From contig JACKJE010000019.1 in the NCBI GenBank assembly GCA_020638135.1, positions 1 through 60,053 on the forward strand: a stretch of 60,053 nt of DNA, written 5' to 3'. A program made the position numbers and the translations under genes. This DNA comes from Methylobacteriaceae bacterium (GTDB lineage: Bacteria > Pseudomonadota > Alphaproteobacteria > Rhizobiales > Beijerinckiaceae). Of the stretch, positions 27,539 to 36,616 are shown piece after piece (positions within the stretch are counted from its first letter, which is position 1; every line of letters begins with the position of its first letter). The notes beneath the pieces were generated by a model that was not told the origin of the DNA, made no database searches, and saw only the letters and a program-made list of their open reading frames with translations.

Positions 27539-28417
27539 ATGACCGACGGCCTGCCGCCGCTGCGCGACGTCGTCGCGCGGTTCGGCATCGCGCCGAAGAA
27601 GGCGCTCGGCCAGAATTTCTTGTTCGACCTGAATCTGACGCGTCGAATTGCGCGCGCGGCGGGGCCGCTCGACGAGGCGACCGTCATCGAGATCGGGCCG
27701 GGCCCCGGCGGCCTCACGCGCGCTCTGCTGGCGGAAGGCGCGAAACGCGTCGTCGCGATCGAGCGCGACGCGCGCTGTCTTGCGGCGCTTGCGGAAATTT
27801 CGGCGCATTATCCGGGACGGCTCGAGGTGATCGAGGGCGACGCGCTCGACGTCGACATGCAGGCGCTGTGCACGCGTTTTGCGAGCGGCAGTCCCGTGCG
27901 CATCTGCGCCAACCTGCCCTACAATATCTCCACAGTGCTGCTGACCAACTGGCTCGAAGCCGAGGTCTGGCCGCCGGCCTGGGATCGGCTGACGCTGATG
28001 TTCCAGCGCGAGGTCGCCGAACGCATCGTCGCGACGCCGGCCGAACGCGCCGACTACGGCCGCCTCGCCGTGCTCTGCGGCTGGCGCACGCAGGCGCGCA
28101 TCCTGTTCGACGTCGCGCCCTCGGCCTTCACGCCGCCGCCGAAGGTGACGTCGTCGATCGTCGAACTGCGCCCGCGCGCAGCGCCAATGGAATGCGATAA
28201 GCGCGCGCTGCTCGCGATCACGCAGGCGGCGTTTGGCCAGCGCCGCAAGATGCTGCGGCAATCGCTGAAGGGCGTTGCGCCGGGCGGCGACGCGGAGGGC
28301 TTGCTGCGCGCCGCCGGCATCGAACCGACACGGCGCGCGGAGGAAGTCGATGTCGACGGCTTTGTCGGTCTGGCGCGTGCGTTTGAACACCCGCGCGGCC
28401 CCGGGGATGGGCGATAG
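27539..28417 (+). CDS. rsmA: 16S rRNA adenine-N6 dimethyltransferase
   Basis: RsmA (KsgA) dimethylates two adjacent adenines near the 3' end of 16S rRNA during small-subunit maturation. The 292-residue product has KKALGQNFLFD, the SAM motif VIEIGPGPGGLTRALL, the acidic VIEGDALDVD, and the catalytic NLPYNIS motif, followed by QREVAERIVA and the C-terminal AFGQRRKMLRQSLK. It follows pdxA after a palindromic repeat and precedes a small membrane protein on the same strand. Confidence 0.95.
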   Translation: MTDGLPPLRDVVARFGIAPKKALGQNFLFDLNLTRRIARAAGPLDEATVIEIGPGPGGLTRALLAEGAKRVVAIERDARCLAALAEISAHYPGRLEVIEGDALDVDMQALCTRFASGSPVRICANLPYNISTVLLTNWLEAEVWPPAWDRLTLMFQREVAERIVATPAERADYGRLAVLCGWRTQARILFDVAPSAFTPPPKVTSSIVELRPRAAPMECDKRALLAITQAAFGQRRKMLRQSLKGVAPGGDAEGLLRAAGIEPTRRAEEVDVDGFVGLARAFEHPRGPGDGR

Positions 28418-28438
28418 TGCCGCGCGGGGGAGACCCGG

Positions 28439-28909
28439 ATGAGCGCCACACAATTGCCGATCGTGTTTCGAATGGGCGGCCCGAAGAGAGCGCTCGCGGT
28501 CGCCATTGGCGTCGGCGCGATCGGCGTCGGCGTCATGATGATCCAGAAGGCGCCGAGCGCGATTGCGCCACTGATCGGCGCCATCGTCGCGCTGGCGGGC
28601 CTCGGCTTCGCGACGCTCGCAGCCATTTCCTGGAAGCGCGGCCTGCCGACGCTCGAAGTCAGCGAGACAGGCATCGTCTACAGCCGTCTCTTGCAGGGTG
28701 TGACGCGGCTGGCGTGGAGCGAGATCGAAAACGTCGACATCGAGACGACCAGCGTGCCGCGCGAAATGAACAGGGACATCGAACTTCAGGCGGTCGTTCT
28801 GCGGCTCAAGGACGGGCGCTCGGTCAAGCTTGCCCCGTTGGCGGCGGCGCAGGAAATGCGCGACGTGATCGCAGACGCTCTCGCGCAGGAGAGCAAGGCG
28901 CGCGCCTGA
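28439..28909 (+). CDS. Small membrane protein with PH-like domain, function unknown
   Basis: A 156-residue protein with two adjacent hydrophobic segments (ALAVAIGVGAIGVGVMMI and IAPLIGAIVALAGLGFATLA). A soluble C-terminal part (LEVSETGIVYSRLL, GVTRLAWSEIENVDIETTSV, LRLKDGRSVKLAPL) resembles bacterial PH-like domains such as the STM3941 type. No enzymatic motif was seen. It lies 21 bases after rsmA and is convergent with gmk, ending one base before the gmk stop. The family call is tentative. Confidence 0.65.
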   Translation: MSATQLPIVFRMGGPKRALAVAIGVGAIGVGVMMIQKAPSAIAPLIGAIVALAGLGFATLAAISWKRGLPTLEVSETGIVYSRLLQGVTRLAWSEIENVDIETTSVPREMNRDIELQAVVLRLKDGRSVKLAPLAAAQEMRDVIADALAQESKARA

Positions 28910-28910
28910 C

Positions 28911-29567
<657 letters not shown>

Positions 29568-29577
29568 TGCACTCGGC

Positions 29578-30462
29578 TCATTCGATGTTCTGGACCTGCT
29601 CGCGGAACTGCTCGACCTCGACCTTCATTTCAAGGCCGAGCGCGGTCAGCGCCGCGTCGTTCGACTTGGCGCAGAGCGTATTCGATTCGCGGCCGAGCTC
29701 CTGCGCGAGAAAATCGAGACGACGGCCGATCGCGCCGCCTTTCTGCAAGAGTTCGCTCGCTGCGCGCGTGTGCGCGTGCAGGCGGTCGAGTTCTTCGCGG
29801 ATGTCGGCGCGCGAGGCGAGCAGCACCGCCTCCTGATGCAGGCGCGCGGGATCGAGACCCTGCGTCTGACCGAGCGCCTCGATCTGGCGGGCGATGCGGG
29901 CCTTGACCGCGTCCGCGCCGCGGCCGGGCGTTTCCTCCGCCTGGCGCGTCAGTTCGGCGATGCGCGCGATGCGCTGCGCCAGGACATCGCCGATCGCCGC
30001 GCCTTCAGACAGGCGCATGGCGCTGACCGCGACGAGCGCGGTCTTGAGCCCTGCAAGAACATCCTTCGCGAGCGCGGCGCGCGCGGCCTCGTCGTCCTCG
30101 GCCTCGCCGGTTTCCACCACGCCGCGCAGGGCCAGCAGCCCGTCGAGCGAGGCCGGCCTCACATTGGCGTTGAGGGGCACGTCGGCGAGTTGCGCGATCA
30201 GCGCGTCGAGCGCTGCCCGGTTGATGCGGATGTCGGCGGCCGCGCCTTCGCGCGTGGTCGTCAGCGTGGCGTGGCAGGCGCCGCGCGTCAGGGCGGCGGA
30301 AATGGCGGCGCGCGCCTCGATGTCGACAGCGTCGAAGCCCGGCGGCAGGCGCAGCCGCAGGTCGAGGCCCTTGGAATTGACGGTGCGGATTTCCCAGGCC
30401 CAGCCCCAGGCGCCCGAATGGCCGGACGCCCTGCCGAATCCCGTCATGCTGTGAATGGCCAT
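29578..30462 (-). CDS. YicC/YloC family endoribonuclease
   Basis: A 294-residue protein of the YicC/YloC family, some members of which have been shown to cut RNA. The N-terminal MAIHSMTGFGRASGHSGAW, the central RIAELTRQAEETPGRG and the C-terminal ELGRESNTLCAKSND-AALT block, with the conserved EVEQFREQVQNIE end, are all present. It lies 10 bases upstream of gmk. In most relatives mltG is directly upstream; here an oppositely oriented small gene intervenes. Confidence 0.92.
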   Translation of the reverse strand: MAIHSMTGFGRASGHSGAWGWAWEIRTVNSKGLDLRLRLPPGFDAVDIEARAAISAALTRGACHATLTTTREGAAADIRINRAALDALIAQLADVPLNANVRPASLDGLLALRGVVETGEAEDDEAARAALAKDVLAGLKTALVAVSAMRLSEGAAIGDVLAQRIARIAELTRQAEETPGRGADAVKARIARQIEALGQTQGLDPARLHQEAVLLASRADIREELDRLHAHTRAASELLQKGGAIGRRLDFLAQELGRESNTLCAKSNDAALTALGLEMKVEVEQFREQVQNIE

Positions 30463-30632
30463 GCGCGCCCCGACCTGATCTGGGCGTTCTTAGATCACCA
30501 TCCGCGCGCTTTGCCGAGTCCGAAGCCTGACCCGCGCGAAGGATAAATCCGACGGCCTGCTGTGAGAGGCCTCACAGGGCTAGCGACTTTCATGTCCCAG
30601 TATCGACAAGTCGAAAACCGGGGGAATTCGTC

Positions 30633-31031
30633 ATGCAAAAGAACTTTGGAATGATCGTCGCGATCGGGGTATTGCTTCCCGCCTCTTCAGGCTTGGCTGC
30701 ACAACTGAAGCCGTGCAGCGGCATCAACGCCGTGAAAGAGCGGCTCGATTGCGTCGAGGGCAATGTCGCGCTGGTCAACGCGACGCTGGAAACCGTGGCC
30801 GCCGAACTGCGGAAAGCGATCGGCGAGATAAAGGGCGTCACCGACAAATTGCCGCCCACGTTCGCCGACGACCTGAAGAAGGCGGCCGATGCGGTCACCT
30901 GGGGCGCGCCCCTGCGGATCAAGGGGCGCCCCGACTATTGCCTGACGTGGGTCGACATAAATAGGCAGCCGACCATGCTCACCTGCGATCATCCTGACCT
31001 GCAGGGATTTTCCATCATCAAGCCGCAGTAA
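30633..31031 (+). CDS. Small secreted protein of unknown function
   Basis: A 132-residue product with a clear signal peptide (MQKNFGMIVAIGVLLPASSG, then LAAQ) and a short helical mature part. It includes CSGINAVKERLDCVEGNVAL, a long amphipathic helix (VNATLETVAAELRKAIGEI) and a C-terminal Cys pair (DYCLTWVDINRQPTMLTC). GGGGGA precedes the ATG. No family was recognised. It is on the opposite strand to, and inserted between, mltG and yicC, which are usually adjacent. Confidence 0.68.
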   Translation: MQKNFGMIVAIGVLLPASSGLAAQLKPCSGINAVKERLDCVEGNVALVNATLETVAAELRKAIGEIKGVTDKLPPTFADDLKKAADAVTWGAPLRIKGRPDYCLTWVDINRQPTMLTCDHPDLQGFSIIKPQ

Positions 31032-31050
31032 GTAGTCCTGCGACGCGGGA

Positions 31051-32877
31051 TCAGTGATAGGCGAGCGCGTTCGAGACGCTCTTGGCGGTATTGAGATCCC
31101 AGCTCTTGTTCCGCAACGGATCGAGCGCCGTGCCTTCCGACGCGTCGAAGGCGACGGGCTTGCGCGGCTGGCCGGCGACGGGCGCCGGCGGCGCGGCGGC
31201 CGCGTCAGCCGTCCCCGGGGCCGCCTGTGGCAATCCAAGCTTGGCCGCCTGCGCCCGCTGTTCGGCGAGCGTCTTTGCGGGCACGGGATAGAGTTCCGGA
31301 GAACCGGAATCGTTCATCGGGCCGTCGAGCGTGTCGTCGCCGTCGACGCCGCGCACCTTGATGCCGGGGTCGTCGAAACTGGCGACCAGTTTGCCCTTCG
31401 GTTCCTGCGCCGGGTTCTCCTGTGCGGTCTGGGCGGGCGCCTCGAACTGGACGTTCGACAGCGGCTTGTTCCGCGTCCAGGGCTGCGGCGCGAAGGAGGC
31501 GAGTTCCTTCAGTTCGTCGGCCGGCGTCAGATTCGGCGCGACGCGGTCGATCGCTTTCACGGCTTCGGCGGGCGCGAGACTGGGCTCGGGCGCCACATCC
31601 ATCGGGTCGGCGAGCGCGGCGAGCCGGCCAAAATTCGCGGCGGGCTCCGCCTCGCCGCGCTGGCCGGGACGGACGGCGGGCGGCGCCGGCGGCGGCGCGC
31701 CGATAGCGCGGTCGACATTGGTCGCCGCTCCCTTTTCGCGCTCGATCTGGCGCCAGCGCACGACGTTGCGATTGTGCTCGTCGAGCGAGGAGGCGAAGAC
31801 ATGGCCGCCCGTGCCGTCGGCGACGAAGTAGAGCTCCTGCGTGCGCGAGGGATTGGCGACGGCTTCGAGCGCGGCGCGGCCGGGATTGGCGATCGGGCCC
31901 GGCGGCAGACCGTCGATTGCGTAGGTGTTGTAGGGCGTCCACTTCTGGACTTCGGAGGCGAGAATGCCGCGCCCGAGCGTGCCGCGCCCGCCGACCAGAC
32001 CGTAGACGATCGTCGGATCGGATTGCAGGCGCATGCGCTTGTGGAGCCGGTTGATGAAGACCGCAGCGACGCGCGGCCTCTCGTCGGCCTTGCCCGTCTC
32101 CTTCTCGACGATCGAGGCGAGCGTCAGCATCTCGTGCGGCGAGCGCAGCGGCAGGTCGGGACTGCGCTGCGCCCAGACGCGCGCGAGCAGCTTCTTCTCG
32201 CTGTCCTGCATCTTGCGGACGAGATCGCGGACATTGGTGCCGCGCGCGACCTTGTAGGTCTCGGGCAGAAGCGAGCCTTCCGGGGGAATGTCCTTGAGGT
32301 CGCCAATCAACACGTCGCTCGCGCGCAAACGTTCGACGATCTGCTGGCTGGTCAGGCCTTCGGGAATGGTGACGGCGTGCAGGATCTGGCGGCCGTTGAC
32401 GAGCGTATCCAGCACTTCGCGCAGGCTGGCGTTCTGACGGAACAGATATTCGCCGGCCTTGAGTTTCGAGCGGGCGCCCTCGACGAGCAGCTCGATGTTG
32501 AGGAGCGCGGAATTGTCGATCACGCCCTCCTTTTCGAGGAGCGCGATGATGTCGGGCACTTCCGTGCCCGGCGCGACATAGACGACCTTGTCGTTCGGCA
32601 ACGGGCCGGGCTCGCGCATCTTGCGCTGCATCAGCACGAGGCCGACGCCGCCGGCGACGCAGAGCACGACGAGGAACGACAGGAAGCCGGAGAAAGCCGA
32701 CAGGGCGCCGTCACGGCGCTTCTTCTTCTTGGGTTCCGGCGGCGGCGGGGCGGCCTCGGGCTGCAGCGCCTCGCTCGGGCTCTTCAGGCTGCGCCGGCGA
32801 GAGAAAATGCCGCCGCGCGCGGCTGCGGCTGGCGCAGGCGGCGGGGTCTCCCGTTTGTCCGGTTCGACAGTGCTCAT
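31051..32877 (-). CDS. mltG: Endolytic murein transglycosylase MltG with long C-terminal tail
   Basis: MltG (YceG) cleaves nascent glycan strands in the periplasm and helps terminate them. The protein has a cytosolic basic, Pro-rich N-terminus (1-59), one membrane helix at about 60-83 (SAFSGFLSFLVVLCVAGGVG), a LysM-like region, and the catalytic domain with Glu258 in LTLASIVEKETGKADERPRV. NRLHKRMRLQSDPTIVYGL and GLPPGPIANPGRAAL follow. At 608 residues it is much longer than the usual 340-400. The last 210 or so residues are a low-complexity, Pro/Ala-rich tail. It follows fabF, as in other Hyphomicrobiales. Confidence 0.92.
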   Translation of the reverse strand: MSTVEPDKRETPPPAPAAAARGGIFSRRRSLKSPSEALQPEAAPPPPEPKKKKRRDGALSAFSGFLSFLVVLCVAGGVGLVLMQRKMREPGPLPNDKVVYVAPGTEVPDIIALLEKEGVIDNSALLNIELLVEGARSKLKAGEYLFRQNASLREVLDTLVNGRQILHAVTIPEGLTSQQIVERLRASDVLIGDLKDIPPEGSLLPETYKVARGTNVRDLVRKMQDSEKKLLARVWAQRSPDLPLRSPHEMLTLASIVEKETGKADERPRVAAVFINRLHKRMRLQSDPTIVYGLVGGRGTLGRGILASEVQKWTPYNTYAIDGLPPGPIANPGRAALEAVANPSRTQELYFVADGTGGHVFASSLDEHNRNVVRWRQIEREKGAATNVDRAIGAPPPAPPAVRPGQRGEAEPAANFGRLAALADPMDVAPEPSLAPAEAVKAIDRVAPNLTPADELKELASFAPQPWTRNKPLSNVQFEAPAQTAQENPAQEPKGKLVASFDDPGIKVRGVDGDDTLDGPMNDSGSPELYPVPAKTLAEQRAQAAKLGLPQAAPGTADAAAAPPAPVAGQPRKPVAFDASEGTALDPLRNKSWDLNTAKSVSNALAYH

Positions 32878-32956
32878 ACCCGGCGGTCCACCTGAATTGC
32901 GCGGCTTTTCAGCAAGCGACCGACACTAGCTCGCTTTATGGCCAAAAAAGGTCGGA

Positions 32957-34219
32957 TCAGTTCGGCGGACCGACAAAGATCAGCGAGGCGTTCGTGCCGC
33001 CGAAGCCGAAGGAATTCGACAGGGCCGCGCGGATTTCGCGCTTGCGCGCGACATGCGGCACGAGATCGATCGGCGTCTCGAAGGCCGGATTGTCGAGATT
33101 GAGCGTCGGCGGCGCAATCTGGTCGCGCAGCGCCAGAATCGAGAAGATGGCCTCGGCTGCGCCGGCCGCGCCGAGCAGATGGCCGATCGCGGACTTGGTC
33201 GAGGACATCGACGTCTTGGAGGCGGAATTGCCGAGCACGCGCTCGACCGCCTGCAATTCGATGCCGTCGGCCATGGTCGAGGTGCCGTGCGCGTTGACAT
33301 AGTCGATGTCGGCGGCCGACAGGCCCGAGCGCTTGAGCGCGGCCGTCATGCAGCGATAGGCGCCGTCGCCGTCTTCGGACGGCGCGGTGATGTGATAGGC
33401 GTCGCCCGACATGCCGTAGCCGACGAGTTCGGCATAGATTTTCGCGCCGCGCGCCTGCGCGTGCTCGAGCGATTCCAGCACCAGGGCGCCGGCGCCCTCG
33501 CCCATGACGAAACCGTCGCGGTCGCGGTCGTAGGGACGCGAGCCCTTGGAGGGCTGGTCGTTGAAGGAGGTGCAGAGCGCCTTGCAGGCGGCGAAGCCCG
33601 CAATGCCGACGCGGCAGATCGCCGATTCGGCGCCGCCGGCAACCATGACATCGGCGTCGCCGAGCGCGATCAGGCGCGCAGCATCGCCAATGGCGTGGGC
33701 CCCCGAGGAGCAGGCGGTGACGACCGCATGGTTCGGGCCCTTGAGACCGTGCTCGATCGAGACATAGCCAGAGGCCAGATTGATCAGGCGGCCGGGGATG
33801 AAGAAAGGCGAGACGCGGCGCGGGCCGCGTTCCTTCAGCAGCAGTGCGGTGTCGGCGATGCCAGAGAGGCCGCCGATGCCGGAACCGAACATGACGCCGG
33901 TCGAAATCTGCTGTTCGTAGGTCTCGGGCTTCCAGTTCGCGTCGCGCAGCGCCTCGGTTGAGGCCGCCATGGCGTAGAGAATGAAATCGTCGACCTTGCG
34001 CTGCTCCTTCGGCTCCATCCACTGGTCGGGATTGAAGGTGCCGTTGGAGCCGTCGCCGCGCGGCACATGCGCGGCGATCTGGCAGGCCAGATCGTCGATC
34101 TCGAAGCCCTGCATGCGGCCGAAGCCGTTTTCGCCTGCGATCAGGCGCCGCCAGCTCGTCTCGACCCCGCCGCCCAGCGGGCTGACCAGACCGAGGCCAG
34201 TGACAACGACCCTACGCAT
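32957..34219 (-). CDS. fabF: Beta-ketoacyl-ACP synthase II
   Basis: FabF condenses malonyl-ACP with acyl-ACP in fatty-acid elongation. The 420-residue product has the active-site Cys in VTACSSGAHAIGDAA and the two catalytic histidines in NAHGTSTMADGIELQ and KSAIGHLLGAAGAAE, plus the C-terminal NSFGFGGTNASLIF. The start MRRVVVTGLGLVSPLG at 34219 matches the family; an in-frame ATG at 34228 would add three residues. acpP lies immediately upstream and mltG downstream on the same strand. Confidence 0.96.
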   Translation of the reverse strand: MRRVVVTGLGLVSPLGGGVETSWRRLIAGENGFGRMQGFEIDDLACQIAAHVPRGDGSNGTFNPDQWMEPKEQRKVDDFILYAMAASTEALRDANWKPETYEQQISTGVMFGSGIGGLSGIADTALLLKERGPRRVSPFFIPGRLINLASGYVSIEHGLKGPNHAVVTACSSGAHAIGDAARLIALGDADVMVAGGAESAICRVGIAGFAACKALCTSFNDQPSKGSRPYDRDRDGFVMGEGAGALVLESLEHAQARGAKIYAELVGYGMSGDAYHITAPSEDGDGAYRCMTAALKRSGLSAADIDYVNAHGTSTMADGIELQAVERVLGNSASKTSMSSTKSAIGHLLGAAGAAEAIFSILALRDQIAPPTLNLDNPAFETPIDLVPHVARKREIRAALSNSFGFGGTNASLIFVGPPN

Positions 34220-34271
34220 TGACGACATGTGCAAACGCCCGCTGTTGTTCGACGCGAAAGAGCGCCGCCGA

Positions 34272-34511
34272 TCAGGCGGCGGTCGCCTTCTCGAGGAACT
34301 TCACGGCGTCGCCGACCGTCACGATGGTCTCGGCCGCGTCGTCAGGGATCTCGACGCCGAATTCTTCCTCGAAGGCCATGACGAGCTCGACCGTGTCGAG
34401 CGAATCCGCGCCCAGGTCCTCGATGAAATTGGCGGTGTCGATGACCTTTTCCCCTTCGACGCCGAGGTGTTCGACGACGATCTTCTTCACGCGCTCGGCG
34501 ACATCGCTCAT
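34272..34511 (-). CDS. acpP: Acyl carrier protein
   Basis: A 79-residue acyl carrier protein that carries growing acyl chains on a phosphopantetheine arm attached to the Ser of the GADSLDTVELVMAFEEEF motif. It is strongly acidic. The start MSDVAERVKKIVVEHLG at 34511 is the usual one; an upstream in-frame codon would add 13 atypical residues. It sits between fabG and fabF. The 181-base gap to fabG (34512-34692) holds no gene and probably includes the acpP promoter. Confidence 0.96.
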   Translation of the reverse strand: MSDVAERVKKIVVEHLGVEGEKVIDTANFIEDLGADSLDTVELVMAFEEEFGVEIPDDAAETIVTVGDAVKFLEKATAA

Positions 34512-34692
34512 GTGTTCAGTCCTTGTCTTCTGTGACCATCTGGAGCGCAAACGCCCCGGATTTGCAACGTCGCGGCGGGTCCCGCCCCGACAAATTCCGC
34601 GCGTCCGATAACATACTTCCTTTGGGCTCGCCAGTAGTCTGGAGGCTGAGCCGCGGCTTGTCCAACGGCAAGGTTCGACGAGTGCAAGAGCC

Positions 34693-35430
34693 TCAGATCA
34701 TTGCCATTCCGCCGTTGACATGCAGCGTCTGGCCAGTGACGTATTGCGCCTCCTGGCTCGCGAGATAGACGACGGCGGAGGCTACGTCGGCGCCCTGCCC
34801 GAGTTTGCCGGCCGGCACCTGGCCGAGAATCGCTTCCTTCTGCTTGTCGTTCAGCGCATCCGTCATCGGGCTCTCGATGAAGCCCGGCGCGACGCAATTG
34901 ACCGTGATGCCGCGCGAGGCGACTTCGGCGGCGAGCGACTTGGACATGCCGATCATGCCGGCCTTGGAGGCCGCGTAATTGCCCTGGCCCGGATTGCCGG
35001 TGACGCCGACGATCGAGGTGATCGAGACGATGCGGCCCCAGCGGCGCTTCATCATGCCCTTCACGGCGGCGCGCGCGAGGCGGAAGGTCGCGGTCAGGTT
35101 GACGGCGATCACCGTGTCCCAGTCCTCGTCCTTCATGCGCATGAACAGGCCGTCGCGGGTGAGCCCGGCATTGTTGACGAGAATGTCGAGCTGGCCCATC
35201 GCGGCCTCGGCCGACGGCACGAGCTTTTCCACCGCATCCTTGTCGGAGAGGTTGCAGGGCAGGATGTGCGACCGGCCGCCCAGTTCGCCAGCGAGTTTTT
35301 CCAGCGCTTCCGCGCGCGTGCCCGAGAGGGCTACCGTCGCGCCTTGCGCATGAAGCCCGCGCGCAATCGCCGCGCCGATGCCGCCCGAGGCGCCTGTGAC
35401 AAGGGCTGTCTTGCCGGTCAGATCGAACAT
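34693..35430 (-). CDS. fabG: 3-oxoacyl-ACP reductase
   Basis: FabG reduces beta-ketoacyl-ACP with NADPH. The 245-residue SDR protein has the cofactor loop ALVTGASGGIGAAIARGL, NNAGLTRDGLFMRM, and the catalytic Ser-Tyr-Lys arrangement in SITSIVGVTGNPGQGNYAASK. It ends HVNGGMAMI as in most FabG. The start at 35430 (MFDLTGKTALV) is preferred over an in-frame codon six residues upstream. A palindromic repeat separates it from fabD. Confidence 0.95.
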   Translation of the reverse strand: MFDLTGKTALVTGASGGIGAAIARGLHAQGATVALSGTRAEALEKLAGELGGRSHILPCNLSDKDAVEKLVPSAEAAMGQLDILVNNAGLTRDGLFMRMKDEDWDTVIAVNLTATFRLARAAVKGMMKRRWGRIVSITSIVGVTGNPGQGNYAASKAGMIGMSKSLAAEVASRGITVNCVAPGFIESPMTDALNDKQKEAILGQVPAGKLGQGADVASAVVYLASQEAQYVTGQTLHVNGGMAMI

Positions 35431-35458
35431 GAAAGGCTCCTCTCTCAAATTCCCGAAA

Positions 35459-35552
35459 CCTCATCCTGAGGAGCGTCCGCAGGACGCGTCTCGAAGGATG
35501 GTCGCAAACCCATGCTTCGAGACGCGGGCTTCGCCCGCTCCTCAGCATGAGG
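35459..35552. repeat. Palindromic intergenic repeat between fabG and fabD
   Basis: The segment runs from CCTCATCCTGAGGAGCG to CTCCTCAGCATGAGG and contains the internal CTTCGAGACGC/GCGTCTCGAAG complement. The ends and interior are inverted repeats, so it can fold into a long hairpin. Repeats with these ends are widespread in Hyphomicrobiales intergenic regions; this is a second, different type from that at 27397-27529. Confidence 0.72.
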
Positions 35553-35559
35553 GGCGTGT

Positions 35560-36504
35560 TTATGACGCCTTATACGCTTCCACATCCTGGGGCGAGCCGA
35601 CGCTCATGCCGGTGGCGCCGTCCGCGAGGCGCTTCAAGAGGCCCGTCAGCACCTTGCCGGCGCCGAGTTCGACGAAGCGGTCGCAACCATTGGCGGCCAT
35701 GTAGCCAACGCATTCGCGCCAGCGCACGGTGCCCGTCACCTGCTTCACCAGAAGATCGCGGATTTGCTGGGGATCGCTGACGGCGCTGGCGATGACATTG
35801 GCGACGACGGGGACTTTCGGCGCGACGATGTTTGTCGACGCGAGCGCCTCCGCCATTGCATCGGCGGCCGGCTGCATCAGCGCGCAATGGAAGGGGGCGG
35901 AGACAGCGAGCAGCATGGCGCGCTTGGCGCCCTTGCCCTTGGCGATCTCGATCGCCTTATCCACAGCCGCCTTCGAGCCCGACGCCACGACCTGTCCGCC
36001 GCCATTGTCGTTGGCGATCTGGCAGACGCCGCCGGCCTCGGCCTGGGCTTCCGCCGCCACCGCAACGCCGGTTTCGTAGTCGAGGCCGAGCAGCGCGGCC
36101 ATGGCGCCCTGCCCGACCGGCACAGCGGCCTGCATCGCCTTGCCGCGCAATCGCAGCAGCTTGGCCGCATCCGCGAGCGAAAAAGCGCCGGCGGCGGCGA
36201 GCGCGGAATATTCGCCGAGCGAGTGGCCGGCGACGAATTTGGCGTCGCGCGCGAGATCGAGGCCGGCTTCGGCCTCCAGCACGCGGGTCGCGGCGAGGCT
36301 GACGGCCATCAGCGCCGGCTGGGCGTTGGCGGTCAGCACCAGATCGGCTTCCGGGCCTTCGAACATGAGAGCCGACAGCTTCTCGCCGAGCGCGGCGTCC
36401 ACCTCGTCGAAGACGGCGCGCGCAGCCGGAAAGGCCTCGGCCAGCGCCTTCCCCATGCCGACGGCCTGCGAGCCCTGCCCCGGAAATACGAACGCCTTGG
36501 CCAT
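35560..36504 (-). CDS. fabD: Malonyl-CoA:ACP transacylase
   Basis: FabD loads malonyl groups from CoA onto ACP. The 314-residue product begins MAKAFVFPGQGSQAVGMGKA and has the nucleophilic Ser in GHSLGEYSALAAAGAF, the conserved Arg in LLRLRGKAMQAAV, and the catalytic His in SAPFHCALMQPA. It starts the fabD-fabG-acpP-fabF-mltG set on the minus strand. The start at 36504 matches the family start; upstream in-frame sequence is not FabD-like. Confidence 0.95.
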   Translation of the reverse strand: MAKAFVFPGQGSQAVGMGKALAEAFPAARAVFDEVDAALGEKLSALMFEGPEADLVLTANAQPALMAVSLAATRVLEAEAGLDLARDAKFVAGHSLGEYSALAAAGAFSLADAAKLLRLRGKAMQAAVPVGQGAMAALLGLDYETGVAVAAEAQAEAGGVCQIANDNGGGQVVASGSKAAVDKAIEIAKGKGAKRAMLLAVSAPFHCALMQPAADAMAEALASTNIVAPKVPVVANVIASAVSDPQQIRDLLVKQVTGTVRWRECVGYMAANGCDRFVELGAGKVLTGLLKRLADGATGMSVGSPQDVEAYKAS

Positions 36505-36616
36505 CTGCGCCTCCCTTGGATTGGCCGGGTGAGTGGCGCAGGGCGGGAAGCGAGTCAAGTCGGCGGCGAACACGCCTGCCCGATGTCGCGGCCGCGTTTC
36601 GACGGCTCGCGCATGC

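Noticed and set aside
31054..32895. Long open frame of about 613 codons on the strand opposite mltG
   Set aside because: It mirrors the whole mltG gene, has a biased charged composition without recognisable motifs, and is a usual by-product of high GC content.
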